Shown here: positions 45,583-54,740 of the stretch, one piece after another
How the letters are laid out: each line of letters opens with the position of its first letter
Position numbering within the stretch: position 1 is the first letter of the stretch
Assembly (NCBI RefSeq): GCF_001613145.1
Contig: NZ_BDBU01000005.1
Location: forward strand, 124,001-188,000
Length of the DNA: 64,000 nucleotides
From: Nocardia jejuensis NBRC 103114
Lineage (GTDB): Bacteria > Actinomycetota > Actinomycetes > Mycobacteriales > Mycobacteriaceae
Reading direction: 5' to 3'
Made by a program: the position numbers and the translations under genes
Notes under the pieces: generated by a model
Told to the model about the DNA's origin: nothing
Databases searched by the model: none
What the model saw: only the letters and a program-made list of their open reading frames with translations

Positions 45583-45670
45583 GCCGCGAGACGTTACCAC
45601 CAGCAATCAGTTGCGGCCCATTGACGTTTCACAGAGTGAGCTCAAATCGGTCAAATAGTACAAAACGGAC

Positions 45671-45919
45671 CTAAATCTTCGGCTGATCAGCAGACAAGTC
45701 GTCAGCGTCGGCGAACTGGTCGTGGACGGGGCGGAGGAGGACCCAGGCGAAGAAGGCCAGGCCTACGGCGGTCATGGCTATGCCGGACCATAGGTTGATG
45801 TCTATGCCGCCGGTTTTGATGCGCTGGAATTCGGAGTCGTAGGTGAGGGCTACGACAATGAGGATGATGCCGTAGCAGGCGAGGAGGGATCCTACGATGG
45901 TGCGGATGTCGAACAGCAT
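45671..45919 (-). CDS. Small membrane protein partner of the symporter
   Basis: The 82-aa protein has two membrane helices (IVGSLLACYGIILIVVALTY; IAMTAVGLAFFAWVLLRPV) and an acidic tail. It starts 12 bases after the symporter stop and has an AAGAAAGG ribosome site. It is likely a small accessory subunit of the transporter. Confidence 0.78.
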   Translation of the reverse strand: MLFDIRTIVGSLLACYGIILIVVALTYDSEFQRIKTGGIDINLWSGIAMTAVGLAFFAWVLLRPVHDQFADADDLSADQPKI

Positions 45920-45931
45920 TGTGCGCCTTTC

Positions 45932-47677
45932 TTATCCGATGAAGATATTGAGGGCGATGACCAAGACGAGGGCTATGCCCGCGAGGGGGGCGGGGCGCCG
46001 GTACCAGGGCAGGGCGTCCGCGTCGGGGTCGGTACGTAGTTCCGCGGGGGTTTCGGAGTAGACCAGGCCGACGAGTTCGGCGGCCGGTCTGGGGCGGGTG
46101 TAGCCGCTGACGAGAACGCTGATCGCGATGTCGACGACGAAGGCGGCGCCCGCGGCGACGAAACTCACGCCCTGGCCGGACAGCTCGAAGACGTGCGCCT
46201 TGCTCAGGGCGAAAACTGTTATGGCGGTAGCGGTTCCGGACACCAGCCCGATCCACCCCGCGGCGGGCGTCATGCGCTTCCAGAACATACCGAGGATGAA
46301 GGTCGCGAACAGCGGTGCGTTGAAGAAGCTGAAGAGGGTTTGCAGGTAGTCCATCATGTTGGCGAAATTGCCTGCGATGAAAGCGGTTCCGACGGCCGCG
46401 GCGGTCGCGCCGACGGTGGCGAGGCGGCCGACCCTGAGGTAGTAGTGATCGGGGCGGTCCTTGACCGCGTACCGCTGCCACAGGTCGTAGCTGAAGACGG
46501 TGTTGAAGGCCGAGACGTTCGCGGCCATACCCGCCATGAACGCGGCCAGCAGCCCGGCCAGCCCGACCCCGAGCAGACCGTTGGGGAGCACGTCTTTCAT
46601 CAGGTACAGCAGGGCCTGGTTGTAGGTGACGTCACCCTTGTAGTCCGGATCCGCCGCCAGGTGAGTCTTGAAGTCGGCGATCTGCGGCACCAGAACGGCG
46701 CTGATCATGCCGGGGATCACCACGATGAACGGAATGAACATCTTCGGGAACGCGCCGACGATGGGGGTGCTCCGCGCGGCGGAGATGGAGTGGGTGGCCA
46801 GCGCGCGCTGCACCTCGACGAAATTCGTTGTCCAGTAACCGAAGGACAGCACGAACCCGAGCCCGAACACCAGGCCGATGACGGACAGGAAGTTGTCGGT
46901 GAATCCGGTCAGTTCGTTCCCGGGCCACGCATGCAGTTGCGCCTGCCCGCCGGGCCCCTCGATCACCCTGCCGCGCAGCCCCTCCCACCCGCCGACCTTG
47001 TGCAGCCCGACGATGGTGAGCGGCAGCAGCGCCGCCACGATGACGAAGAACTGCAGAACTTCGTTGTAAATGGCCGCTGACAAACCACCCAGCGTGATGT
47101 ACGACAGCACGACCGCCGCCGCCGCGAGCACCGACACCCACAGCGGCCAGCCCAGCAGCACGTTCACGATGGTGCCGAGCAGGTACAGGTTGACCCCCGC
47201 GATCAATACCTGCGCCACCGCGAAGCTCAACGCGTTCACCAGGTGCGCGCCCGGGCCGAAGCGGCGCAGCATGAACTCCGGTACGCTGCGCACCTTGGAG
47301 CCGTAGTAGAACGGCATCATCACGATGCCCAGGAACAGCATGGCCGGAACCGCGCCGATCCAGAAGTAGTGCATGGTCGGCATGCCGTATTGCGCGCCGT
47401 TGGCGGACATTCCCATGACTTCGACCGCACCGAGATTGGCGGAGATGAACGCCAGCCCGGTCACCCACGCGGGCAGCGAGCGCCCGGACAGGAAGAAGTC
47501 GAGGCTGGAGGAGATCCGCCGACGGGCCAGCAGGCCGATACCCAGCACGAACACGAAATACAGTGCTACCAGCGCGTAGTCGATCGGATCGGCATCGAGC
47601 CGCAGCGTCTGCGCCGCGGCCGGCACGGTGGCGCTCAGGGCACTCACCGTGTCCGGCACGTTGGCGTCGAACGGCAT
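45932..47677 (-). CDS. Sodium:solute symporter family protein
   Basis: The 581-aa, about 14-helix transporter is of the SSS family. It shows LARRRISSSLDFFLSGRSLP, AWVTGLAFISANLGAVEVMG, YGSKVRSVPEFMLRRFGPGA and AGLLAAFMAGMAANVSAFNT, which are characteristic of glucose/galactose-type members (SglT-like). CAGGAG precedes the ATG at a usable distance. The galactokinase gene 660 bases away makes a sugar substrate plausible. Confidence 0.93.
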   Translation of the reverse strand: MPFDANVPDTVSALSATVPAAAQTLRLDADPIDYALVALYFVFVLGIGLLARRRISSSLDFFLSGRSLPAWVTGLAFISANLGAVEVMGMSANGAQYGMPTMHYFWIGAVPAMLFLGIVMMPFYYGSKVRSVPEFMLRRFGPGAHLVNALSFAVAQVLIAGVNLYLLGTIVNVLLGWPLWVSVLAAAAVVLSYITLGGLSAAIYNEVLQFFVIVAALLPLTIVGLHKVGGWEGLRGRVIEGPGGQAQLHAWPGNELTGFTDNFLSVIGLVFGLGFVLSFGYWTTNFVEVQRALATHSISAARSTPIVGAFPKMFIPFIVVIPGMISAVLVPQIADFKTHLAADPDYKGDVTYNQALLYLMKDVLPNGLLGVGLAGLLAAFMAGMAANVSAFNTVFSYDLWQRYAVKDRPDHYYLRVGRLATVGATAAAVGTAFIAGNFANMMDYLQTLFSFFNAPLFATFILGMFWKRMTPAAGWIGLVSGTATAITVFALSKAHVFELSGQGVSFVAAGAAFVVDIAISVLVSGYTRPRPAAELVGLVYSETPAELRTDPDADALPWYRRPAPLAGIALVLVIALNIFIG

Positions 47678-47830
47678 ACGAGCTCTCCTGTCGAAAGAAC
47701 GAAATCCGGCATGCGCGCGAAGTCGGCGGCGATCATGAGCTGACGCGAGGCACGACTGTGAGAGGCGATACTAGCCGCGCGTTCGCTGGCGTCCGGGATG
47801 CGCGTAGCGATCCGCGAACGTGTCCGTCGA

Positions 47831-48262
47831 CTACCAGGTCCAGTGCGGAACAGACCGCAGCGGATGTAGTTGCTCGTCGGTGTCGGCATGCGAGTTCTGC
47901 TGCGCGACCTGCGCACCGAACTCGACGTGCTGAGCGAACGCCTCGCGGAATTTCTCGTCCTGTCCGAGACCTGCCTCGTCCAGCGTGGCCAGGTACACAT
48001 CGACGAAGCGCTGCCGCTGCTCGTCGGTGATCCGCAACCCGCGATGCACGTCGATGATGTGGGCGAAACCCAGATTCTCGGTGAAACGCGCTGGGCCACC
48101 GAAGGATTCGGCGGTGAACCAGGTCAGGTGTTCGACGTGGTCCGGCCTTCGCTCCGGAAACAGTTCTCGCAGGACGGGATCGGCCAGGGCTTTGTCGTAG
48201 AAGAGTTGCTCCAGGCGGTGCAGTGCTTCGTCACCGCCGGCGAATTCGTACAGACTCACCAT
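47831..48262 (-). CDS. Truncated haemoglobin
   Basis: The 143-aa protein has the 2-over-2 globin pattern of group II (GlbO-like): LYEFAGGDEALHRLEQLFYD, FPERRPDHVEHLTWFTAESF, GGPARFTENLGFAHIIDVHR with the proximal His, and EFGAQVAQQN. It binds haem and probably O2 or NO in the cytoplasm. Confidence 0.9.
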   Translation of the reverse strand: MVSLYEFAGGDEALHRLEQLFYDKALADPVLRELFPERRPDHVEHLTWFTAESFGGPARFTENLGFAHIIDVHRGLRITDEQRQRFVDVYLATLDEAGLGQDEKFREAFAQHVEFGAQVAQQNSHADTDEQLHPLRSVPHWTW

Positions 48263-48337
48263 GTGCCCTCGCTCGTTCCCTGTGCGCGAGTGGATCGTTG
48301 CGAGTCCAGATTAGTCCGCGGCACGCCGGAGCGTCGG

Positions 48338-49450
48338 CTAATCCAGCCGATGCGCTCCCGCCGAGGGGGTCACCACGAAATCACGGGGCGCGTCGAAACC
48401 GCTGCGGGCGAACGCTTCTCGTACCGCATCCGTCACGGTGGCGACCTGGTCGACATCCACGAGAGCGATCACGCTGCCGCCGAATCCCCCGCCGACCATC
48501 CGGCTCCCGTACGCGCCGGCGGCCAGTGCGGCGTCCACCGCGGTGTCCAATTCCGGCGCCGACACCTCGTAATCGTCACGGAGAGAGATGTGTCCGGCGG
48601 TGAGCGTCGGCCCGATCGAGCGCGGGTCCGCGCCCTCACGCAATTCTTCGGCAACCAGCAGCACCCGGAAGTCCTCGCTGACCACATGGCGCGCGCGGCG
48701 ACGCAGCAGCGGATCGCCGAGCCGCTCCACATCGGCGGAATCACGCACGTCCCGCAGGAACGGCACCCCCAGTGCTTCCGCCGCGGCGGCACATTCGGCC
48801 CGCCGCGTCGAGTACTCCCCCTCGACCAGCCGGTGCGGGCTGCCGGTGTCGAACACCAGCAGCGCGAGCCCGAATCGATTCAGGTCGAAGGGAATCTGCT
48901 CGGTCGCCCCGGTGCGCACATCCAGGAACAGCAGATGCCCCTCGGTGCACAGGATGGAGGCGGACTGATCCAGCACGCCGGTGGGCACACCGACGTAGAC
49001 GTTCTCGGCGGTCCGCGCGATATCGATGATCTCGGCATCGGACACGCTGGGCGCGTACAGATCTCGCAGCGCGATCGCCACCGAACACGAGAGCGCCGCC
49101 GAGGAGGACAGTCCCGCGCCGAGCGGCACCGTTCCGTCCAGCGCGAGTTCCACCCCGGGCAGCTCGTACCCGCGGCGTTCGAATTCGCGGATCACCCCGA
49201 GCGGATAGTGCGCCCAGGTGGGCAATTCGGACCACCCTCCGGAGCCGAGGCCGGTCATCGTCGTCTCGACCTCGTCGCACGGCGCCTGGACCGAGCTCAC
49301 CCGCACCGCACCATCGGTGCGGATACCCGCGGTGCAGGTCACGCCCAGTGGCAGTGCCATCGGCAGCACGAAGCCGTCGTTGTAGTCGGTGTGCTCGCCG
49401 ATCAGGTTCACCCGTCCCGGCGCGAGCCACCGTCCCACTGTCCAGTCCAC
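48338..49450 (-). CDS. galK: Galactokinase
   Basis: This GHMP kinase phosphorylates galactose at C1 (Leloir pathway). The 370-aa protein has the signature PGRVNLIGEHTDYNDGFVLP, the ATP loop PLGAGLSSSAALSCSVA and the C-terminal GSRMVGGGFGGSVIALV. GTG 49450 has an excellent ribosome site (AGGAG, 6 bases), so the longer frame to 49567 is rejected. No galT or galE is adjacent. Confidence 0.94.
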   Translation of the reverse strand: MDWTVGRWLAPGRVNLIGEHTDYNDGFVLPMALPLGVTCTAGIRTDGAVRVSSVQAPCDEVETTMTGLGSGGWSELPTWAHYPLGVIREFERRGYELPGVELALDGTVPLGAGLSSSAALSCSVAIALRDLYAPSVSDAEIIDIARTAENVYVGVPTGVLDQSASILCTEGHLLFLDVRTGATEQIPFDLNRFGLALLVFDTGSPHRLVEGEYSTRRAECAAAAEALGVPFLRDVRDSADVERLGDPLLRRRARHVVSEDFRVLLVAEELREGADPRSIGPTLTAGHISLRDDYEVSAPELDTAVDAALAAGAYGSRMVGGGFGGSVIALVDVDQVATVTDAVREAFARSGFDAPRDFVVTPSAGAHRLD

Positions 49451-49865
49451 CGCGAACTCCTGTCGGGAAGGTCGTGCAGGCCGTACGGTTCGATTCGGAG
49501 CGAGCATATCGAGTCTCTCGTTTCGCGATCCTGCGGGTTCGCCGAACTCCGCTACGAAGCGCGGCATTTCATGCCATGATCGACTCGATTGCCCAGTTCA
49601 TCGATGGCAGCGTAGTTCGCCGTTCGACTGGGACTTATGCTCGTACAGCAACACTCGGTTCGCGGTTACCGGTGTCCTTACAGACAGAGCCTTGCGGCAA
49701 GCACCAGGCCTTGCGCAGGAGGATTTGCTCGAGTGCCCTTCGAGCGCCGGCGGTCGGGGACCCGTGAAAGAGGATGCGGAGAACTGCCGGGTCGGACTCC
49801 AGGACCGGCTGATCTCCCTGCGACGCGGACAAGGGGGGCTGGTGGTACGAGAAACAGAGCCGGCC
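49451..49865. other. Divergent promoter region galK / diguanylate cyclase
   Basis: These 415 bases contain the 5' regions of two divergent genes. The cyclase frame stays open through it, with alternative GTG starts at 49764 and 49842. No terminator, RNA gene or clear operator was recognised. Confidence 0.45.
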
Positions 49866-51377
49866 ATGTGGTCCGTGGGGCGTTTCAAGATCTGTATGCA
49901 AACCATGTTGACGCTGTGCGGCCTGCTGATTCTCGCACTGCCGCTCGTTGTCGACTCGCGTCCGCTGGCGCTGGCGGCGCTCTTCGGTTCGGTCACCATC
50001 AGCCTGGTCATGATCGGGCTGGGCGTGCGCCGGTACGAACCCCGGTATCCGCTCCCCTGGTACCTGCTCTCCGCCTCGGCGGTGCAGTTCACCATCGGCA
50101 CCACCTTGCGCGCGGTCACCGACTGGCACAGCCATCCGTTCGACGATCTGTTCACCCTCGGCGGCTACTGCTGCATCGGCGCGGCCGCCGTGCTGTGGCT
50201 CAGACCGAGACAGAACAGCACCGACCACGATCTCCTCCTCGATTCCGGACTTATCGGGCTTGGCGCGCTGCTGCTGTCCTGGACCTTCCTCATCTCGCCG
50301 ATCCTGCATCGCTCGGGCGGGCTCAGCTTCACGACCATCACGGCCGTGACCTACCCGATCGTGGACGCGCTGCTGTTGACGGTGATCGCGCACTCGGTGG
50401 TCACCTCCGCACGCTCCGCGCCCTCGCTGCGGCTGGTGTACGTGGCCATGCTGGTGATCCTGGCCGGCGACATCGGCTACAACCTGGAGACCGCGGGCTC
50501 GGCCGAACTGGGCCGCCAGATGCAGCTCATGCCGTTGCAACTGGCGTACACACTGGTCGGCGCCGCGGCGCTGCATCCCACCATGGTCGAACTGGGCGGG
50601 CCACGCGAGATCCACGCGCATCGATCGCGCCAGCGGGCCAGCATCATCGCCATCGTGATGATCGTGGCCGCCCTGGTGCCGGTGGTCGGCTCCAGCCTCG
50701 ACACCGTGGATCGCATCGTGGTGTCCTCGCTGTTCGCCCTACTACTAGGCGGGGTCCTCCTACGCAGCGAACGAGCCATCGAACGCAGCGCCCGTAGCGA
50801 ACGCCGCGCGCAGTACCAGGCAGACCACGACATGTTGACCGGACTGCTGAACCGCGCCGCATTGCTGCGGGCGCTGCATCGTAATCGGGACCGCTGGGCC
50901 GGACAGCCGATGGCGCTGCTGTTCATCGACCTGGACGGCTTCAAACGGGTCAACGACAACTACGGTCACGCGGTCGGCGACGAGCTGATCGCCAACGCGG
51001 CGGCCAGAATTCGACGCATCATCCGCCGCGACGACGCGGCCGCGCGCTACGGCGGCGACGAATTCGTCGTGCTCGCCCCGCTGGCCCGGCAGCAGGCGAC
51101 GCTGCTGGCCGAACGCCTGCTGGCCACCATGGGCGAACCGTTCGAACTCAGTGCGGCCGAGGTGCGCATCGCGGCCAGCATCGGTATCGCGTGCAGCGGG
51201 CCGCGCGGTGCGGAGACCACGGTGTACGAGTTACTGCGAGAAGCGGATTCGGCCATGTACCACGCCAAGGAATTCTCGCTCGGGTACGTGTTCCACGACG
51301 ATCTGCGGCGTTCGCATCCGGGGCGCTCGCATCCCGAGGCCGGACCGCGTACCTGGCACCGGGAGTCCGCGGTCTGA
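49866..51377 (+). CDS. Membrane diguanylate cyclase (GGDEF)
   Basis: The 503-aa protein has about nine to ten N-terminal membrane helices (residues 8-300) followed by a GGDEF domain. That domain begins YQADHDMLTGLLNRAALL, with substrate motif LLFIDLDGFKRVNDNYGHAV and the active site ARYGGDEF. RRDD nine bases-equivalents upstream of GGDEF gives an intact RxxD inhibitory site, so product feedback is expected. No EAL domain is present. It makes the second messenger c-di-GMP in response to an unknown membrane cue. Confidence 0.92.
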   Translation: MWSVGRFKICMQTMLTLCGLLILALPLVVDSRPLALAALFGSVTISLVMIGLGVRRYEPRYPLPWYLLSASAVQFTIGTTLRAVTDWHSHPFDDLFTLGGYCCIGAAAVLWLRPRQNSTDHDLLLDSGLIGLGALLLSWTFLISPILHRSGGLSFTTITAVTYPIVDALLLTVIAHSVVTSARSAPSLRLVYVAMLVILAGDIGYNLETAGSAELGRQMQLMPLQLAYTLVGAAALHPTMVELGGPREIHAHRSRQRASIIAIVMIVAALVPVVGSSLDTVDRIVVSSLFALLLGGVLLRSERAIERSARSERRAQYQADHDMLTGLLNRAALLRALHRNRDRWAGQPMALLFIDLDGFKRVNDNYGHAVGDELIANAAARIRRIIRRDDAAARYGGDEFVVLAPLARQQATLLAERLLATMGEPFELSAAEVRIAASIGIACSGPRGAETTVYELLREADSAMYHAKEFSLGYVFHDDLRRSHPGRSHPEAGPRTWHRESAV

Positions 51378-51388
51378 GCAGGCACGAG

Positions 51389-51423
51389 AAGGCCCGCGCG
51401 ACTTCGAAGTCCGCGCGGGCCTT
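51389..51423. terminator. Bidirectional terminator between GGDEF and DUF6319-like genes
   Basis: aaggcccgcgcg and cgcgcgggcctt are perfect 12-base arms. The inner acttcgaagt is itself palindromic. It lies between two convergent genes. Confidence 0.9.
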
Positions 51424-51453
51424 GATATTCCTCGACCGGAGTCGAGTGGCGAA

Positions 51454-52254
51454 CTAGCCCGCCAGCTCGTCGAGCAGACGGCGGGCGTTCTCCAATTCCG
51501 CCTGCAGCTGTTCGACTTTGGCGCGCTGGGTGAGCCGGACGGCCTCCAGCACTCCGTCGACCACCTCGGCGGCCTCGGGGTGCAGCAGCTTGGCGGCCTG
51601 GGACACCACGGAGCCCGGAATGGACAGCCCCTTGATGGTCCGCTTCTTGCCGTTGACGAGATCCATCGTCCACTCGCCATCGGCGGTGCCGCTCAGCGTG
51701 ACGGTGACCTCCGCGGCCTTCGGCTTGCGCGCGGCCGCCGCGTTGGCGGCATTGCGGGCAGGCTTGGACGCGGAAGCCGGCTTGGCCGGTGCGGCCGCCT
51801 CGGCGGGAGTGGTGCTGCCCGTAGACGCCTGCGGCGCTTCGGGTTTCCGATCCGCGGCCGCACCCTCGAGCGGTGCGGGCGGCGTGATCGGAGCGCTCGG
51901 CTGAACGGCCGACACGGGCGACGGCATCGTCACTGTGGAGTCCTTCCTGGTTGCCGATCTTGGATTTGCACTGGCCTGCTTGGCGCCGGCGGCGGGCTGG
52001 CGAGCGGGCTTGGTCAGGGTTACCTCGGTGGGGCCGAACGACAGCACATCTTTGGAACCGGCGGGCTTGACCTGAAGGAAGTCTCCCTCGGATGGATCAC
52101 CGAGTGAGAGCACCTTTCCGGAACGGCCCTCCGGCACGCCGACCGCCGCCGCCGTGAACCACACCATCGGAGGACGGCCTGCATCGATCTCCGCGGCGAT
52201 CTGCCGAATTTCGTTATCCGACAACGGCTGTGGCTTGGTGGTACGGGACGACAT
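51454..52254 (-). CDS. DUF6319-like protein
   Basis: The 266-aa protein has an N-terminal domain (LSDNEIRQIAAEIDAGRPPM, then VWFTAAAVGVPEGRSGKV, SKDVLSFGPTEVTL), a long Ala/Pro/Lys-rich linker (85-180) and a C-terminal domain with a coiled-coil end (KVEQLQAELENARRLLDELA). This arrangement matches an actinobacterial family I recall as DUF6319; the name is tentative. The basic linker suggests nucleic-acid contact. ATG 52254 is used. Confidence 0.7.
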   Translation of the reverse strand: MSSRTTKPQPLSDNEIRQIAAEIDAGRPPMVWFTAAAVGVPEGRSGKVLSLGDPSEGDFLQVKPAGSKDVLSFGPTEVTLTKPARQPAAGAKQASANPRSATRKDSTVTMPSPVSAVQPSAPITPPAPLEGAAADRKPEAPQASTGSTTPAEAAAPAKPASASKPARNAANAAAARKPKAAEVTVTLSGTADGEWTMDLVNGKKRTIKGLSIPGSVVSQAAKLLHPEAAEVVDGVLEAVRLTQRAKVEQLQAELENARRLLDELAG

Positions 52255-52445
52255 TGCATACTCCGAGCGGACGGACGGACACTTGCGTGCCAAGAGCATG
52301 CCCCATGGCACCGACAAATCCACATCCGGAGATTTCGCACCGTTATCGCCGCGCAGGTCAGCGAACGTTCAGCAATACAAGCATGGTCTTCGCACGGGCC
52401 ATGAGCATGACCAGCGGAGTCGATCGTAGGCGCTCGATACTGTGC

Positions 52446-52530
52446 GCGCACAACTTCCCGACCGTGCGTGCACAACTTCCCGACCGTGCGCGCAACTTCG
52501 GGCCTCTCGCGCGCACAACTTCAGACTCCG
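52446..52530. repeat. Imperfect direct repeats upstream of the DUF6319-like gene
   Basis: The core gcaacttc or cacaacttc recurs four times (at 52451, 52473, 52493 and 52516) with 20-23 base spacing. The first two copies share acaacttcccgaccgtgcg. The cluster lies 190-270 bases upstream of the gene start. Confidence 0.7.
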
Positions 52531-52543
52531 CGCGGGCACGACG

Positions 52544-52930
52544 TCAGAGCTGTTCGACCCCGCGTAGCACGCAGCGCACCGACTGCGGCCGCTCCACCGG
52601 ATCCAGCACGGTCTCGGCGGTGAAGTCCTGGGTGGCGCCGGGCGGAACCACCACCTCGGTGCGCGTGCGTTCCAGCACGGTCGATTCCGGAGTCATGAAG
52701 CTGATCACCACGAGGTACCGATGCTCGACCGCGTCGCGATTGCTCACCACCGCGGTGGCCTGCCAGCCCGACGAGGTGCCCGCGCAGGCGGTGACGAACG
52801 CGCTGCGCTGCATCTCCGCCGTATCCGCGGGCGTGATCTCACGCTCGGTCCGATCCGAATGGCTACAACCGGTCAGCAGGGCCACACATCCCGACACCAC
52901 TCCGACGAGCCTCAGGCAAGGGGCGATCAT
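52544..52930 (-). CDS. Small lipoprotein
   Basis: The 128-aa protein has a lipobox signal (MIAPCLRLVGVVSGCVALLT, then GC) and so is anchored outside the membrane. The mature part is a beta-rich single domain with three further cysteines (FVTACAGTSSGWQATAVVSN, VRCVLRG), like FxLYD/immunoglobulin-like domains. A strong GGGAG ribosome site precedes ATG 52930. The function is unknown. Confidence 0.8.
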   Translation of the reverse strand: MIAPCLRLVGVVSGCVALLTGCSHSDRTEREITPADTAEMQRSAFVTACAGTSSGWQATAVVSNRDAVEHRYLVVISFMTPESTVLERTRTEVVVPPGATQDFTAETVLDPVERPQSVRCVLRGVEQL

Positions 52931-53106
52931 GAATCTCCCTTTCCACCGCGCACTTCCGCCCCCGCAACTCTGTTGCCGCCAGTTAGCTGCGCGCAGAGAG
53001 TACCGCACCAGCGCCGCGTGTCGTCACATGACGAGTCAGGCGTGTCGCGGCGAGAGATGAGCATTTCGCCTGGTGGACGGGCATTTACGCGCCCGAGGAC
53101 CGAAAA

Positions 53107-53571
53107 TTAAACCGCCGCGTCGCGCATCCGATATCGCTCTTCGAGCGCATGGCGCAGCTTGGATTCGGTGTGCCGTATGGCAATTGCGACAAACGGCTCA
53201 ATAGCGGCGCCCAACGCACGCCCCGCCAGACCACCGGGCAGCTGGTAGTCCACGTCCACGATCAACGCACCGCGTTCGGGTCCGAGCTCCTGGAACTCCC
53301 ACCGCGACTGAAAGCTGAACCCCGACACCGATTCGGTGGCCAGGAAGCGATTCTGCTCGATCTCGGTGATCCGCACCTTCGCTTTGAGCGTCGCCCCGAT
53401 TCGCGCCGCACCCTCATAGGTCGCGCCCACCTGCTTGTGTGGCACGTCCCCGACCAACTTCGCGTTCTGCAGCCCGTACAGCCAGTCCTTCAGATGATCG
53501 AAGTCGGACATGTACTCGAACGCGAACTCGATCGGCACCGCCGCCTCGCCGCGATGATGAATGTGAACCAT
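53107..53571 (-). CDS. SRPBCC family protein
   Basis: The 154-aa START/polyketide-cyclase-like fold protein starts MVHIHHRGEAAVPIEFAFEY and continues with TLKAKVRITEIEQNRFLATE. It has the central beta sheet and long C-terminal helix of the family. ATG 53571 follows GGGAGG at 7 bases. A perfect palindrome lies just upstream over the probable -10 region. The ligand is unknown. Confidence 0.88.
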   Translation of the reverse strand: MVHIHHRGEAAVPIEFAFEYMSDFDHLKDWLYGLQNAKLVGDVPHKQVGATYEGAARIGATLKAKVRITEIEQNRFLATESVSGFSFQSRWEFQELGPERGALIVDVDYQLPGGLAGRALGAAIEPFVAIAIRHTESKLRHALEERYRMRDAAV

Positions 53572-53593
53572 ACTGGGGCCTCCCATTGAATTT

Positions 53594-53605
53594 TACAGTA
53601 CTGTA
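53594..53605. promoter_or_regulatory. Palindromic operator TACAGTACTGTA
   Basis: The perfect 12-base palindrome is flanked by A/T-rich bases, on the minus strand just before the SRPBCC ribosome site. It abuts a good -10 match (TAAAAT). The arrangement suits a TetR-type repressor site that blocks the promoter. Confidence 0.62.
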
Positions 53606-53656
53606 TTCAATCGGCGGGCCGGGCGGGAAGAGTGCCCGTGGTCACAGCGGTGCGGG

Positions 53657-54544
53657 TCAGCTACCGAGTGCCTGCAGCACCCGTCCGGCCTGGTAGTCCG
53701 CCCCGAGCTGATTGGGATGGAAGGGCACCGCGAGCCCGATCGGGTTGCCGGAGTACGGAAGTAGACCCTCCACCCAGCGGGTGCCGATCGGCTTGCAGGC
53801 ATCGTGACCGGCACTGCCGGTGTAGGTGTCGATCAGTTCCACGCCGGTGCGCTCGGCGGCACGGGCCAGCATGGCGTTCAATTCGACCAACTTGCTGCCC
53901 AGCCAGATCGCGTCGGCGTCGGAGATCGGGATCTCCGGGAAGCAGCCGCCGTCCACGCCTATGCCCTCGAAGTAGTTCACCAGCAGAATGCGCGCGTGCG
54001 GGGCCCGCTCCCGCACACCCTCGATGGCCGCGACGACCTTGGGCTCGGAAGCGGCGATATCCACCGACATCCGATCGACGCCGCCGACCACCTTGGTGGC
54101 GAGACAGGGACTCACCGCCGGGTCGAGGGTGACGCAATCGGTGACCGTGGCGGCCAATCCCGCGTCGTTGCCGCCGATTCCGAGGGTGACCAGATCCGTG
54201 GTGGGCGTCAGGCTGTCGAATTGCGGCGCGTTGCTGCCCAGCAGAGTCGATTGCGGAGCAAGCATGTTCCCGGTCTCCGCGCCGCCGCAGGTGGCATCGC
54301 GAAAGACCGGAATCGACAACGCCCGCGCGACCTGCTTGGCGTAGTCGCGCGCGCTCTGTACGCAATTGAACGGCGTGAAGACGGTGCTCACCTGGCTCAG
54401 AGTGGCATCCGCGGCCCACGAATCCCCCAGGGCCACATACTCGTTGTAGGAGGGGGTGCCCGGATCCGGATCCGCCGAGGCGGCCCCGGCGGGTAGCAGG
54501 ACGCCGATCGCGGCGGCGGTGATCAGTGCGCGCGAGAACTTCAT
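53657..54544 (-). CDS. Secreted SGNH/GDSL hydrolase
   Basis: The 295-aa protein has a signal peptide (MKFSRALITAAAIGVLLPAG, cleavage after ASA) and the SGNH blocks: VALGDSW (Ser42), CGGAETG, GIGGND and FHPNQLG with the catalytic His. It resembles mycobacterial secreted lipase/esterases such as Rv0518. A GGGGAG ribosome site precedes ATG 54544. Confidence 0.92.
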   Translation of the reverse strand: MKFSRALITAAAIGVLLPAGAASADPDPGTPSYNEYVALGDSWAADATLSQVSTVFTPFNCVQSARDYAKQVARALSIPVFRDATCGGAETGNMLAPQSTLLGSNAPQFDSLTPTTDLVTLGIGGNDAGLAATVTDCVTLDPAVSPCLATKVVGGVDRMSVDIAASEPKVVAAIEGVRERAPHARILLVNYFEGIGVDGGCFPEIPISDADAIWLGSKLVELNAMLARAAERTGVELIDTYTGSAGHDACKPIGTRWVEGLLPYSGNPIGLAVPFHPNQLGADYQAGRVLQALGS

Positions 54545-54575
54545 GGCCGTCTCCCCTGGATCTGCCCGAGCAAAC

Positions 54576-54595
54576 AACTGGACGATCGATCAGTT
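54576..54595. promoter_or_regulatory. 20-bp near-palindrome upstream of the GDSL hydrolase
   Basis: AACTG-ga-CGATCG-at-CAGTT has matching outer and inner arms with two mismatched positions in each half. It lies 32 bases before the hydrolase start and resembles TetR-family operators. Confidence 0.5.
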
Positions 54596-54740
54596 CAGAA
54601 AGTAGCAGGCACGACCGCTGATCGTCGGGGAAACGCGGAAAACTCACCCGCGCGGCGTAGCCGAGAGAACTCCGTCGCAAACCGCGAACGACCCTCGCCC
54701 GCATCACCGTCCGATGGGGCGGCGATGCGGGCGACTGCGC

